A stretch of DNA of 16,529 bases from Pseudomonadota bacterium (GTDB lineage: Bacteria > Pseudomonadota > Alphaproteobacteria > Rhizobiales > Hyphomicrobiaceae), in the NCBI GenBank assembly GCA_023430315.1, contig JAEZAW010000279.1, forward strand, positions 1 through 16,529, in the 5' to 3' direction. Made by a program: the position numbers and the translations under genes. The notes beneath the pieces are model-generated. The model had not been told where the DNA came from. It saw only the letters and a program-made list of their open reading frames with translations, and did no database searches. Below are positions 1-7,152 of this stretch, piece by piece (position 1 is the stretch's first letter; every line of letters begins with the position of its first letter).

Positions 1-151
1 AACGGGTCGCGGCCGCCGGAGGCTGCCGGCGGCGCCACTCATGGAACGATTTCAAGGGAATTTCAACCGCACGGGCAGGCGGCGGCCCCATCCGGATGCC
101 GCCCGGCCTGCCACGAGGCTGCCGCCGCGGCCAACCGCTGGCGGCGCTCGG
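1..151. other. Region downstream of infC, no gene seen
   Basis: No convincing coding sequence was found. In many bacteria rpmI and rplT follow infC; neither is recognisable here, so if present they lie beyond the window edge. A GC-only inverted repeat (CCGCCGG at 13-19 and CCGGCGG at 26-32, six-base loop) could form a hairpin in infC mRNA. It has no T-tract, so I do not call it a terminator. Confidence 0.5.
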
Positions 152-691
152 CTATTTTGGCGCCAGCACCATGACCATCTGGCGGCCTTCGAGGCGCGGC
201 TCGGACTCGACCTTGCTGATCTCCTGCACCTCGGCTTTGACCCGCTGAAGCACGGCCATACCGAGCTGCTGGTGGGCCATCTCGCGGCCACGGAACCGCA
301 AAGTCACCTTCACCTTGTCGCCATCGTCGAAGAAACGCTTGATGGCGCGCATTTTCACGTCGTAGTCGTGATCGTCGATGCTGGGACGCATCTTGATCTC
401 TTTGATCTCGACGACTTTCTGCTTTTTGCGGGCCTCGGCCTGTTTTTTCTGCTCCTGGAACTTGTACTTACCGTAATCCAGGATCTTGGCCACCGGCGGC
501 TCGGCGTCTGGCGACACCTCGACGAGATCGAGACCGACCTCCTGGGCCTGTCGAAGAGCATCCAGCGTATCGACGACGCCCACGTTGTCTCCATCCGCAT
601 TGATCAGGCTAACTGTTCGCGAGCGGATGGCGTCATTCATTCTGGGGCCGGTGGGTTCGCGCTCCGGGCCTGCGCGCATTGGACGACGTAT
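152..691 (-). CDS. infC: Translation initiation factor IF-3 (ATA start)
   Basis: IF-3 binds the 30S ribosomal subunit in the cytoplasm, keeps it apart from 50S and proofreads the start codon-initiator tRNA pairing. From ATA the product is 179 residues, normal for the family. It shows the N-domain (about residues 18-85, with the family signature KILDYGKYKF at 69-78), a lysine-rich linker (80-100) and the C-domain (100-179). The start is chosen because AGGAGA (704-699) lies 8 bases before an ATA codon (691-689) that opens the typical IRRP N-terminus. The next in-frame ATGs are codons 9 and 18, without a comparable ribosome site. Near-cognate starts in infC are known elsewhere (AUU in E. coli) and allow IF-3 to repress its own translation. 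An upstream in-frame TTG at 826 sits in a promoter-like box and adds 45 uncharacteristic residues. Identity is certain; the start is probable. Confidence 0.96.
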   Translation of the reverse strand: MRRPMRAGPEREPTGPRMNDAIRSRTVSLINADGDNVGVVDTLDALRQAQEVGLDLVEVSPDAEPPVAKILDYGKYKFQEQKKQAEARKKQKVVEIKEIKMRPSIDDHDYDVKMRAIKRFFDDGDKVKVTLRFRGREMAHQQLGMAVLQRVKAEVQEISKVESEPRLEGRQMVMVLAPK

Positions 692-698
692 GTTGCAT

Positions 699-704
699 TC
701 TCCT
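699..704 (-). promoter_or_regulatory. Strong Shine-Dalgarno of infC before an ATA codon
   Basis: On the minus strand AGGAGA is followed, after 8 bases counted from AGGAG, by ATA and then CGT CGT CCA. Optimal spacing to a non-ATG codon decides the infC start. An ATG also begins inside the spacer (697-695), but it is out of frame with IF-3 and too close to the site. Confidence 0.65.
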
Positions 705-1070
705 GGAATGGGCCGTTCGTTAGAAATTTGATGAAGCTGCTCGAGCAGATTGTGTCGCCCCGGCCGCAGGCGACAACTCGACGCAGAAACGGCCCTAGAG
801 AAGTGCGATTTTCCGACGCCTGTCAAGCTGAAGCCACAGCTTTGCCGGTGACAGTTGCATGAGCCGCGGGGCAGCTAATCGTTGTGCAATGCGAAGCCGC
901 GGCGCCGGACCAGAAAAGCCGCCGAATTGCAGTCGTTACTTGTCTCCGGCTGGCGGATGACTCACTCTGTCCGGACACCTGCTGAAGCGCCCTCCGCCCG
1001 GCAGCAATAACAGGATGAGCGGCAGACCCATGCCGCCGAGCGAGGAAACCTCTATCCGAGGAGTGCGCCC
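705..1070. other. Divergent intergenic region between infC and LLM-1
   Basis: These 366 bases separate the infC ribosome site from the LLM-1 start. They hold the candidate infC promoter (798-826), a perfect 10-bp palindrome TGTCCGGACA (968-977) of unknown meaning, and the LLM-1 ribosome site GAGGAG (1058-1063). I see no RNA gene or further coding sequence, and no clear promoter for LLM-1. Confidence 0.5.
798..826 (-). promoter_or_regulatory. Candidate sigma-70 promoter of infC
   Basis: The minus strand carries a perfect TTGACA (826-821). A 17-base spacer leads to a poor -10 hexamer CTTCTC (803-798). If used, it would give an infC leader of roughly 100 bases. The -35 box is convincing; the -10 is weak, as is common in alphaproteobacterial promoters. 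Confidence 0.4.
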
Positions 1071-2414
1071 ATGAAGCTGATGTGGTTCCACCTCATGCCC
1101 TACACCGAGCTTCCCGACGACTTCCGGGAGAAGCATCCCTCGGTGTGGGTCGATATCCATTCCTCGCTGTTCGATCCGAAGCGCGCCCACCACATGTACA
1201 ACGACTTCATGGATGAGATGGAGTTCGCCGCGGACTGCGGGTTCGATGCCATCTGCTGCAACGAGCACCACTCAAACGGCTACGGGCTCATGCCCTCGCC
1301 GAACCTGATCGCCACCGCCCTCGCCCGGCGCACGACCGACACCGCGATCTGCGTCATGGGTAACAGCCTCGCGCTCTACAATCCGCCGACGCGTGTCGCG
1401 GAAGAGTTCGCGATGATCGACTGCATCTCGGGTGGCCGTCTGATCGCCGGCTTTCCGGTCGGCACGCCGATGGATACGACTTACGCCTATGGCCAGAACC
1501 CCTCGATGCTGCGCGAGCGCTATCTCGAAGCTCATGACCTCGTGATGCGCGCCTGGCAGGAGAAGGATACGTTCGCCTTCAACGGCCGCTTCAACCAGCA
1601 GCGCTACGTCAACATCTGGCCGCGACCGATCCAGCAGCCGCATCCGCCGGTGTGGATCCCGGGCGGCGGATCGGTCGAGACATGGCGGTGGTGTGCGGAG
1701 ATGGACTACGTCTACTGCTACCTCTCCTACTACGGCTACAAGGCCGGGCAGGCGACCATGCAGGGCTTCTGGTCCGAGATGGATCGCCTCGGCAAGGACC
1801 GCAATCCGTACCGGGCGGGTTTCCTCCAGTTTGTCGGCGTTGCCGAGAGCCGCTCCGAAGCCATGGAGCGCTATGCCGAAGCTGCCGAGTATTTCTACGG
1901 CCGCTGCCTCCACGTCGATCAGCGCTTTGCCTCACCGCCCGGCTACAACACCGAGGCGACCATGCGCTCCGGTCTCGAAAGCCAGGTCAAGCGCGCTGCC
2001 GAGGAAGCCGCTCGTGCCCAGGCCGAGCAGGCGGCGGCCGGCCATAACAAGCCCAAGGATCAGCTTGCCGGCGTGACAACCGGCACGACGGCCGGTACGC
2101 GCTTCAGCATGGTTGCACGCGATATGGAGGAGATCGTCGAGCGCGGATACGTCGTCGTCGGCTCGCCGAAGGACGTCGCCGAGCAGCTCGAATATGTCGC
2201 ACGGACTCTCAATGTCGGGCACTTCATGCTGCTGCTCCAGTATGGCAATATGTCAAAGGAGCTGACAAAATATAATACCAAGCTCTTTGCCGAACAGGTC
2301 ATGCCGAAACTGAAGCCGCTCTTCGCCGAGTGGGAGGACAGGTGGTGGCCCAAGCCCTTAGAGAAGTCCGCACGCGCGACCCTGCCAGCCTTCAGACCGG
2401 TCGCAGCCGAATAG
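1071..2414 (+). CDS. Luciferase-like (LLM) flavin-dependent oxidoreductase, copy 1
   Basis: This 447-residue protein belongs to the bacterial-luciferase-like superfamily, TIM-barrel enzymes that use reduced FMN or F420 to oxidise small substrates. Supporting features are the N-terminal strand MKLMWFHLMP, the NEHH motif (residues 64-67), the ATALARRT and VMGNSLALYNPP segments (81-107), SGGRLIAGFPVGTP (120-133), the WPRPIQ..PPVWIPGGGS substrate/flavin loop (183-201) and a C-terminal SPKDVAEQL segment (365-373). GAGGAG lies 7 bases before the ATG. A close paralogue sits at 10676-11974. The two differ mainly in an Ala/Gln-rich linker (about 308-345), longer here, and in the C-terminal tail. A P-loop gene follows after 20 bases, probably in the same transcript. 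Family membership is firm; substrate and cofactor cannot be read from sequence. Confidence 0.93.
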   Translation: MKLMWFHLMPYTELPDDFREKHPSVWVDIHSSLFDPKRAHHMYNDFMDEMEFAADCGFDAICCNEHHSNGYGLMPSPNLIATALARRTTDTAICVMGNSLALYNPPTRVAEEFAMIDCISGGRLIAGFPVGTPMDTTYAYGQNPSMLRERYLEAHDLVMRAWQEKDTFAFNGRFNQQRYVNIWPRPIQQPHPPVWIPGGGSVETWRWCAEMDYVYCYLSYYGYKAGQATMQGFWSEMDRLGKDRNPYRAGFLQFVGVAESRSEAMERYAEAAEYFYGRCLHVDQRFASPPGYNTEATMRSGLESQVKRAAEEAARAQAEQAAAGHNKPKDQLAGVTTGTTAGTRFSMVARDMEEIVERGYVVVGSPKDVAEQLEYVARTLNVGHFMLLLQYGNMSKELTKYNTKLFAEQVMPKLKPLFAEWEDRWWPKPLEKSARATLPAFRPVAAE

Positions 2415-2434
2415 AGGTCGCACGCGATCGCGTC

Positions 2435-2950
2435 ATGGAGCGCGTGCTCATTCTGGGCAGTCCCGGCGCGGGAAAGTCGACCTTTGCCAGGCGGCTGGCC
2501 GAGCGCTCCGGGCTCCCGCTGATCCATCTGGACAAGCATTTCTGGCGCCCGGGCTGGGTCGAGCCGGCGCCCGAGGAATGGCAGCGGACCGTCGAGAAGC
2601 TGGCGCAGCAGCCACGCTGGATCATGGACGGAGACTACAGCCGGACGCTCGGCACGCGGTTGCGCCGTGCTGACACGACCTTCTTGCTCGATACGCCCCG
2701 CTCGATCAACGTGACGCGCGTCTTGCGGCGGGTCGCCACTGGGTATGGGCGCACGCGACCCGACCTTGCGGATGGATGTCCGGAGCGTCTCGACTGGGAG
2801 TTCCTGCAGTACGTCTGGAATTATCCGCGAAAGCTCCGCCCGCGCATCGCGGCAATGCTCGAGGAATACGGCGGAGAGGTCATCACGTTCCGCAGCCGCG
2901 CGGACATCGAAGAATTCCTCGACGCGCAGGTTCCGGCTCCCAATGCCTGA
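2435..2950 (+). CDS. P-loop NTPase / adenylate-kinase-like small protein
   Basis: This 171-residue cytoplasmic protein opens with a Walker A loop, GSPGAGKST (residues 8-16). It continues with HLDKHFWRPGW (about 27-37), RWIMDGDYS and an LLDTPRS strand in the position of Walker B. This pattern is typical of small proteins annotated as DNA topology modulation protein (FlaR-like) or adenylate-kinase-related AAA proteins. The true substrate of that group is not well established. The ATG at 2435 is chosen because it places the P-loop strand at the N-terminus, as in the family. The upstream ribosome site is weak (AGAGG near 2414), and the gene begins only 20 bases after the LLM-1 stop, suggesting co-transcription and perhaps translational coupling. 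It converges with the hyfI-like gene, 10 bases apart. Confidence 0.82.
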   Translation: MERVLILGSPGAGKSTFARRLAERSGLPLIHLDKHFWRPGWVEPAPEEWQRTVEKLAQQPRWIMDGDYSRTLGTRLRRADTTFLLDTPRSINVTRVLRRVATGYGRTRPDLADGCPERLDWEFLQYVWNYPRKLRPRIAAMLEEYGGEVITFRSRADIEEFLDAQVPAPNA

Positions 2951-2960
2951 AGCGAGGCCT

Positions 2961-3482
2961 TCAGCTCTGCGCTGCCGCGCGCTCCATGAGTGCGACAAGG
3001 CCCTGCAGAAGGGCCGTCGGTGTCGGCGGGCATCCGCGGATGCGCAGATCCACGGGGATCACGTTCTCGACACCACCGACGTTGGCATAGCCGCCGAATA
3101 GATCGTCGCCACACGCGCAATTGCCCGCCGCCACGACCCATTTCGGATTGGGCGTCGCGTTGTAGGTCCGTTCGAGTGCCTCACGCATGTTCTTCGTCAC
3201 TGGCCCCGTCACGAGCAGCACGTCTGCATGGCGGGGCGAGGCGACAAAGCGAAGGCCGAACCGCTCGAGATCGTAATACACGTTGCTGAGCGCATGAATC
3301 TCGAGCTCACAGGCATTGCACGAGCCCGCATCCACCTGACGGATGGACAGGCTGTGGCCGAGCGCGCGGCGCGCCGATTTCTGCAGCCGCTCGGCCAGCT
3401 CGGCGAGCATGGCGTCGTCGTCGCGAGGCCTCGCCTCGGTGAGCGGCGCCTTAAGCAGTCCCTCGATGAGCAATCGGCGCAT
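2961..3482 (-). CDS. hyfI: Small Fe-S subunit of hydrogenase-related complex (HyfI/NuoB-like)
   Basis: This 173-residue protein is the peripheral subunit that carries the proximal (N2-type) [4Fe-4S] cluster next to the large subunit. The cluster ligands are intact in group 4 hydrogenase spacing: SCNACE gives C55 and C58 (CxxC, unlike the tandem CC of true NuoB), GNC gives C122 and GCPP gives C151. An extra cysteine, C124, lies beside the third ligand. The first 45 or so residues form an N-terminal extension. The ATG at 3482 is preceded by GAGG overlapping the hyfG stop, and the gap to hyfG is 9 bases, so this is the last gene of the operon. Electrons should pass through this cluster to or from the redox partner. 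No 2x[4Fe-4S] ferredoxin subunit (HyfH/NuoI) is present to extend the chain. The symbol denotes homology only. Confidence 0.9.
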   Translation of the reverse strand: MRRLLIEGLLKAPLTEARPRDDDAMLAELAERLQKSARRALGHSLSIRQVDAGSCNACELEIHALSNVYYDLERFGLRFVASPRHADVLLVTGPVTKNMREALERTYNATPNPKWVVAAGNCACGDDLFGGYANVGGVENVIPVDLRIRGCPPTPTALLQGLVALMERAAAQS

Positions 3483-3491
3483 GAGGCAGCC

Positions 3492-5015
3492 TCAGAGATC
3501 GTGCCCCGAGTAGGAGCAGTTGAACGACTTGTTGCAGAGCGGGAAGTCGGCGACGATGTTGCCCTCGATCGCAGCTTCGAGCAGCGGCCACTGCAGCCAG
3601 GACGGGTCGCGGATGTAGGCACTGGCAATCGTCCCGCCGGGGCCGAGCCGCACCCAAGCCAGCACATCGCCGCGGAAGCCTTCGACCAGTGTCGTCGCTT
3701 CCCGCCCCGCGGCGGCCGCCAGCGCCGTATGCATCGCGATTGCTATCGGCCCGTTGGGCAGCTTCTCGAGGCACTGCTCGATGATAGAGAGGCTCTGCAT
3801 GATCTCGTCGATACGGATCCACACCCGCGCGTCGACATCACCGGCCGTGCGCACCGGCACCTCGAAGCGCAGTGTATCGTAGGGCGGATAAGCGAGCGTA
3901 CGGCGCACGTCGAAGGCGCGACCCGAAGCGCGACCGACATAGCCGCCGGCGCCGTACTGACGCGCCAACTCGGGCTTCAGAATGCCGGTCGTGACCGTGC
4001 GATCCTGCAGCGAGGCCGAGTTGTCGTAAACGCGCACGAGGTGAGGCAGATAGCGCCGTATGTGTACAACGAGCGCGCGGATATTGGCCGCTCCTTGCTC
4101 ACCGAGATTGCGCTCGGTACCGCCAGGAATAACACGGTCCATCATCAGGCGATGGCCGAAGCCGGCGTTTGCGCACCGCAGCACCTGCTCGCGCAACGCG
4201 CCACAATGCGCCTGGATCAGCGAGAATGAAGCGTCATTGCAGATGGCACCGAAGTCGCCGAGATGATTGGCGATGCGTTCGAGCTCGGCCATGACAGCGC
4301 GCAGCATCTGCGCACGCGGCGGCGCCTCGACGCCGGCTGCCGCCTCGACAGCACGGGCAAAGGCTAGTGCGATGGCGACCGTGCTATCCCCCGACACGCG
4401 TCCGGCGAGTAGCGCGGCCTTCGCGATCGGCGCCCCGCGCATCAGGTCATCGATGCCTTTGTGCACGTAGCCGAGCCGCTCCTCGAGCCGTACGACCGTC
4501 TCGCCATTGGCATGAAAGCGGAAGTGTCCCGGCTCGATGATGCCGGCGTGCACGGGCCCGACGGGGATCTGATGCAGCGGCGGCCCCTCGGCTGGCAGGA
4601 AGGAGTACGGAAGTCCCGCCGCAGCATCCGGCCTGGCAGCTCCAAGCGGTTGTCGCACACCCCAACGACCATGATCGAGCCAGGGGCGCGTATCGGTCGC
4701 CTCTTCCGCGACGAGACCATAGAGATCGATGATCGCACGCTCGAAGCGCACGGCCGGCGGGTGCGTGCGCCCGACAGAGGGAAAGCGTCCTTCCGGGCAC
4801 GCAAGGCTTACGACGCTGACTTCGCCTTCGGCCTCGTCGAGCACGGCCATGTGCACGTCACGGCAGTCACTCCACAGCGCCAGCAGCGTGACATTGCCTT
4901 GCGCTACTTCCAGCGCCACACGCCACCAGACCTCGCGATCGACCGCGACGCGCGGGCAGGTTCGATGTGCGTCGATCCGGGTGCCAAGCTCGAGAAGCGT
5001 CGTTGCGAAACTCAT
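3492..5015 (-). CDS. hyfG: Large subunit of hydrogenase-related complex, NiFe ligands missing (HyfG/NuoCD-like)
   Basis: This 507-residue protein fuses an N-terminal NuoC-like 30-kDa domain (about 1-135) to a NuoD/NiFe-large-subunit-like domain (about 140-507). Landmarks are PVGPVHAGIIEPGHFRF (151-167), EERLGYVHKGID (178-189), AELERIANHLGD (243-254), PGG (297-299) and YGAGGYVGRASG (354-365). In NiFe enzymes such as HycE, RVCGIC and DPCYSC hold the metal. Here the matching segments read RVSGDS (206-211) and NCSYSG (499-504), so the four cysteines become S208, S211, S501 and G504. The protein ends at GHDL without a cleavable C-terminal tail. It therefore cannot bind nickel in the known way and is not a hydrogenase. 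The start at 5015 is chosen over an upstream ATG (5063) because GGGAGG lies 8 bases before it and it follows the hyfF stop by 14 bases. The complex resembles described Ehr complexes. Confidence 0.9.
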   Translation of the reverse strand: MSFATTLLELGTRIDAHRTCPRVAVDREVWWRVALEVAQGNVTLLALWSDCRDVHMAVLDEAEGEVSVVSLACPEGRFPSVGRTHPPAVRFERAIIDLYGLVAEEATDTRPWLDHGRWGVRQPLGAARPDAAAGLPYSFLPAEGPPLHQIPVGPVHAGIIEPGHFRFHANGETVVRLEERLGYVHKGIDDLMRGAPIAKAALLAGRVSGDSTVAIALAFARAVEAAAGVEAPPRAQMLRAVMAELERIANHLGDFGAICNDASFSLIQAHCGALREQVLRCANAGFGHRLMMDRVIPGGTERNLGEQGAANIRALVVHIRRYLPHLVRVYDNSASLQDRTVTTGILKPELARQYGAGGYVGRASGRAFDVRRTLAYPPYDTLRFEVPVRTAGDVDARVWIRIDEIMQSLSIIEQCLEKLPNGPIAIAMHTALAAAAGREATTLVEGFRGDVLAWVRLGPGGTIASAYIRDPSWLQWPLLEAAIEGNIVADFPLCNKSFNCSYSGHDL

Positions 5016-5029
5016 GTCCAGCGCCTCCC

Positions 5030-6493
5030 TCAGCCCAGCAGCCGCGCGACATTCTGGAACCACGCGACGAGCGGCCCCGGCAGATAGATGCCGGCACAGA
5101 CGACGAGAGCCAGATGCGAATAGAGCGGCACATAGGACGCCTCGACGGGAGCCATGCCGCCCGAGGGCTCGCCGAAGGCCACTTGCGTCAGCCTCAGCAT
5201 GAGCGCGCCGAAGCCGACAATCAAACCAAACACCAGCGGTACGGCAAGCAGTGGTTGACGCGCAAATGTCGAGCTGACGACGAGGAACTCACTCATGAAG
5301 ATACCGAGCGGCGGCATCCCGGCGATCGCCACGACGCCAATGACGAGGCCCCAGCCGAGTGCGGGGTGGCTCTCGGTGAGGCCACGGATCTCGGCGAGGC
5401 GCTGCGTGCCCTTAACCTGCGCGATGTGCCCCACTGCGAAGAAGATCGCCGACTTCGTGAGGCTGTGCATGGTCATATGCAGGAGGCCGGCAAAGTTCGC
5501 GAGCGGTCCCCCCATGCCGAAGGCGAACGTAATGATGCCCATGTGCTCGATGGAGGAGTAGGCGAACATGCGCTTGATGTCGCGGCGCCGGTACAGCATG
5601 AACGCAGCGAAGATCAGCGACACGAGACCGAGCACGACCATCAGCGGTCCCGGCGCAATGGCATTGGGGTTGGCGCTGAGCAGCATCTTGAAACGCAGCA
5701 CCGCGTAGAGCGCGACATTGAGCAGGAGACCGGAAAGCACGGCCGAGATGGGCGTCGGGCCTTCGGCGTGCGCGTCCGGCAGCCAGGCATGGAGCGGCGC
5801 GAGACCAACCTTGGTGCCGTAACCGAGCATGAGAAAGACGAAAGCGACGTTGAGCAGATCCGGGCTCAGCTCGTGCGCCTTGGCGACGAGCGTCGTCCAC
5901 ACCATGGAGTCGTAGCCCTCGCCGAGCACGGGCTGTGCGGCCATGTAGACGAGGATCGTGCCGAAGAGCGCCAGCGCAATGCCGACGCTGCCGAGAATGA
6001 AGTATTTCCAGGCGGCTTCGAGCGCAGCATGCGTGCGGTACATGCCGACCATCAGTACGGTCGTCATGGTCGCAAGCTCGATCGCCACCCACATGAGGCC
6101 GATGTTGTTCGCCAGCAGCGCGAGGTTCATCGAGAACGACAGCGCCTGATACATGGCATGATAGAAGCGCTGGTTGGTTGGCGTCAGGCGCCCGGTCTCC
6201 AGCTCGTGCCCGATATAGCTGGCGCTGAAAACGCTTGTCGTGAACGCAACGAAGCCGCCAAGCACGATGAACACGATATTGAGATCATCGACGAAAAGAT
6301 AGCGCCCGAGCGGGGGCCGCTCCACGAGCAGATAGAGCGACGAGAGGAATGTCGCGAATGCAAACAGTACATTGAGGCGCGCGCTCAGCTTGTAGCCGGG
6401 CAACCAAGCAAGCAACAGCACGCCGATGGCCGGGATCAGGAGAATGGCAGTCGCTGGATCAACGGGCAGCGGAAAGGCCGGCAGCCAACTCAT
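5030..6493 (-). CDS. hyfF: Antiporter-like membrane subunit (HyfF/NuoM/NuoN-like)
   Basis: This 487-residue polytopic membrane protein is one of two Mrp-antiporter-type subunits in the operon, expected to move protons or sodium ions. Conserved ion-path residues are visible: E139 in MWVAIEL (TM5), K228 in GYGTKVGLAPLHAWLPDAH (TM7/8), K347 in HSLTKSAIFF and E402 in GIFMSEF. The loop DIKRMFAYSSIEHMG (305-319) is typical of the family. It is shorter than E. coli HyfF (526). The ATG overlaps the end of hyfE by 4 bases (ATGA) and has GGGGGAG 6 bases upstream. It lacks the long lateral helix extension of NuoL. I use the hyfF symbol because of gene order (hyfB-C-E-F-G-I) and not because of a formation-specific feature. 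Confidence 0.9.
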   Translation of the reverse strand: MSWLPAFPLPVDPATAILLIPAIGVLLLAWLPGYKLSARLNVLFAFATFLSSLYLLVERPPLGRYLFVDDLNIVFIVLGGFVAFTTSVFSASYIGHELETGRLTPTNQRFYHAMYQALSFSMNLALLANNIGLMWVAIELATMTTVLMVGMYRTHAALEAAWKYFILGSVGIALALFGTILVYMAAQPVLGEGYDSMVWTTLVAKAHELSPDLLNVAFVFLMLGYGTKVGLAPLHAWLPDAHAEGPTPISAVLSGLLLNVALYAVLRFKMLLSANPNAIAPGPLMVVLGLVSLIFAAFMLYRRRDIKRMFAYSSIEHMGIITFAFGMGGPLANFAGLLHMTMHSLTKSAIFFAVGHIAQVKGTQRLAEIRGLTESHPALGWGLVIGVVAIAGMPPLGIFMSEFLVVSSTFARQPLLAVPLVFGLIVGFGALMLRLTQVAFGEPSGGMAPVEASYVPLYSHLALVVCAGIYLPGPLVAWFQNVARLLG

Positions 6494-7152
6494 CGGCGCT
6501 CCCCCCGGAAATCATCGAGCGCCTGCAGCTCAACCGAATCGAACCGCTCGCGGATGCGGAACAGGAAGACGCCGATCACGATGAAGGCGACGAGGACCGA
6601 GAATGCCACGCTGATTTCCACCACCAGCGGCATCCCTTTCGCACCGGCCGCCGCCAGGATGAGGCCATTCTCGACGGACATGAAGCCGACGATCTGACTC
6701 ACGGCATTGCGCCGTGTGACCATCATGAGCAGGCCGAGCAGCACCACGGAGAGAGCAAACGCGAGATCCTCCCGTACGAGAGGGTTGGCAGCGGCTGTAG
6801 CCTTCAGCATGACAACCATGGAAAGCGCGACGCAGCCCATGCCGGCGAGCATTGTGGGGCCGATGCCGCCAACGGTCTCGATGGAGCGATGAATGCCGAG
6901 ACTTCTGACGACCCGGCTCAACGCGTATGGAATGATGATCGCCTTCAGGACCAGCGCGATCCCGGCCGTGATGTAGAGGTGCGGCGAGTGCTGGACGTGC
7001 GCCTGCCAAGCGACGGACAACGTCAGCACGACGGCCTGAAGCGCGAACACCGCGAGCAGGCTCGACATGCGCGTCTGATAGAGAAGCATGAAGCTCGTCA
7101 GCACCAGTCCGCCCGCCAGCAGATGCGCGACATCGAGGAGGAAGCGTTCCAT
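6490..7152 (-). CDS. hyfE: HyfE-like membrane subunit (NuoK/MrpC-related)
   Basis: This 220-residue integral membrane protein matches E. coli HyfE in length (216) and has about six or seven hydrophobic segments. The C-terminal half resembles NuoK/MrpC. VGFMSVENGLIL carries a membrane glutamate (E161), and a second acidic residue (E179) lies in the next helix, matching the paired glutamates of NuoK. K70 lies in an earlier helix. Such subunits link the NuoH-like heel to the antiporter-like subunits in the ion path. The ATG overlaps the hyfC stop by one base (TGATG) with GAGG 8 bases upstream, and its own stop overlaps hyfF by 4 bases, so translation is coupled. The C-terminus is charged (FRGERR) and probably cytoplasmic. 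Confidence 0.88.
   Translation of the reverse strand: MERFLLDVAHLLAGGLVLTSFMLLYQTRMSSLLAVFALQAVVLTLSVAWQAHVQHSPHLYITAGIALVLKAIIIPYALSRVVRSLGIHRSIETVGGIGPTMLAGMGCVALSMVVMLKATAAANPLVREDLAFALSVVLLGLLMMVTRRNAVSQIVGFMSVENGLILAAAGAKGMPLVVEISVAFSVLVAFIVIGVFLFRIRERFDSVELQALDDFRGERR

Noticed and set aside
13..32. GC hairpin downstream of infC as a terminator
   Set aside because: No T-tract follows on the minus strand and the sequence is GC-biased throughout.
41..862. Long plus-strand reading frame opposite infC
   Set aside because: It is antisense to a certain gene, has low-complexity Leu/His-rich composition and no family features; such frames are common opposite GC-rich genes.
3228..4229. 333-codon plus-strand frame opposite the large subunit gene
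   Set aside because: Antisense shadow with no recognisable domain or ribosome site.
4967..6697. 576-codon plus-strand frame opposite the hyfF- and hyfE-like genes
   Set aside because: Charged, His/Glu/Arg-rich translation with no fold signature; it mirrors the codon bias of the membrane genes on the other strand.
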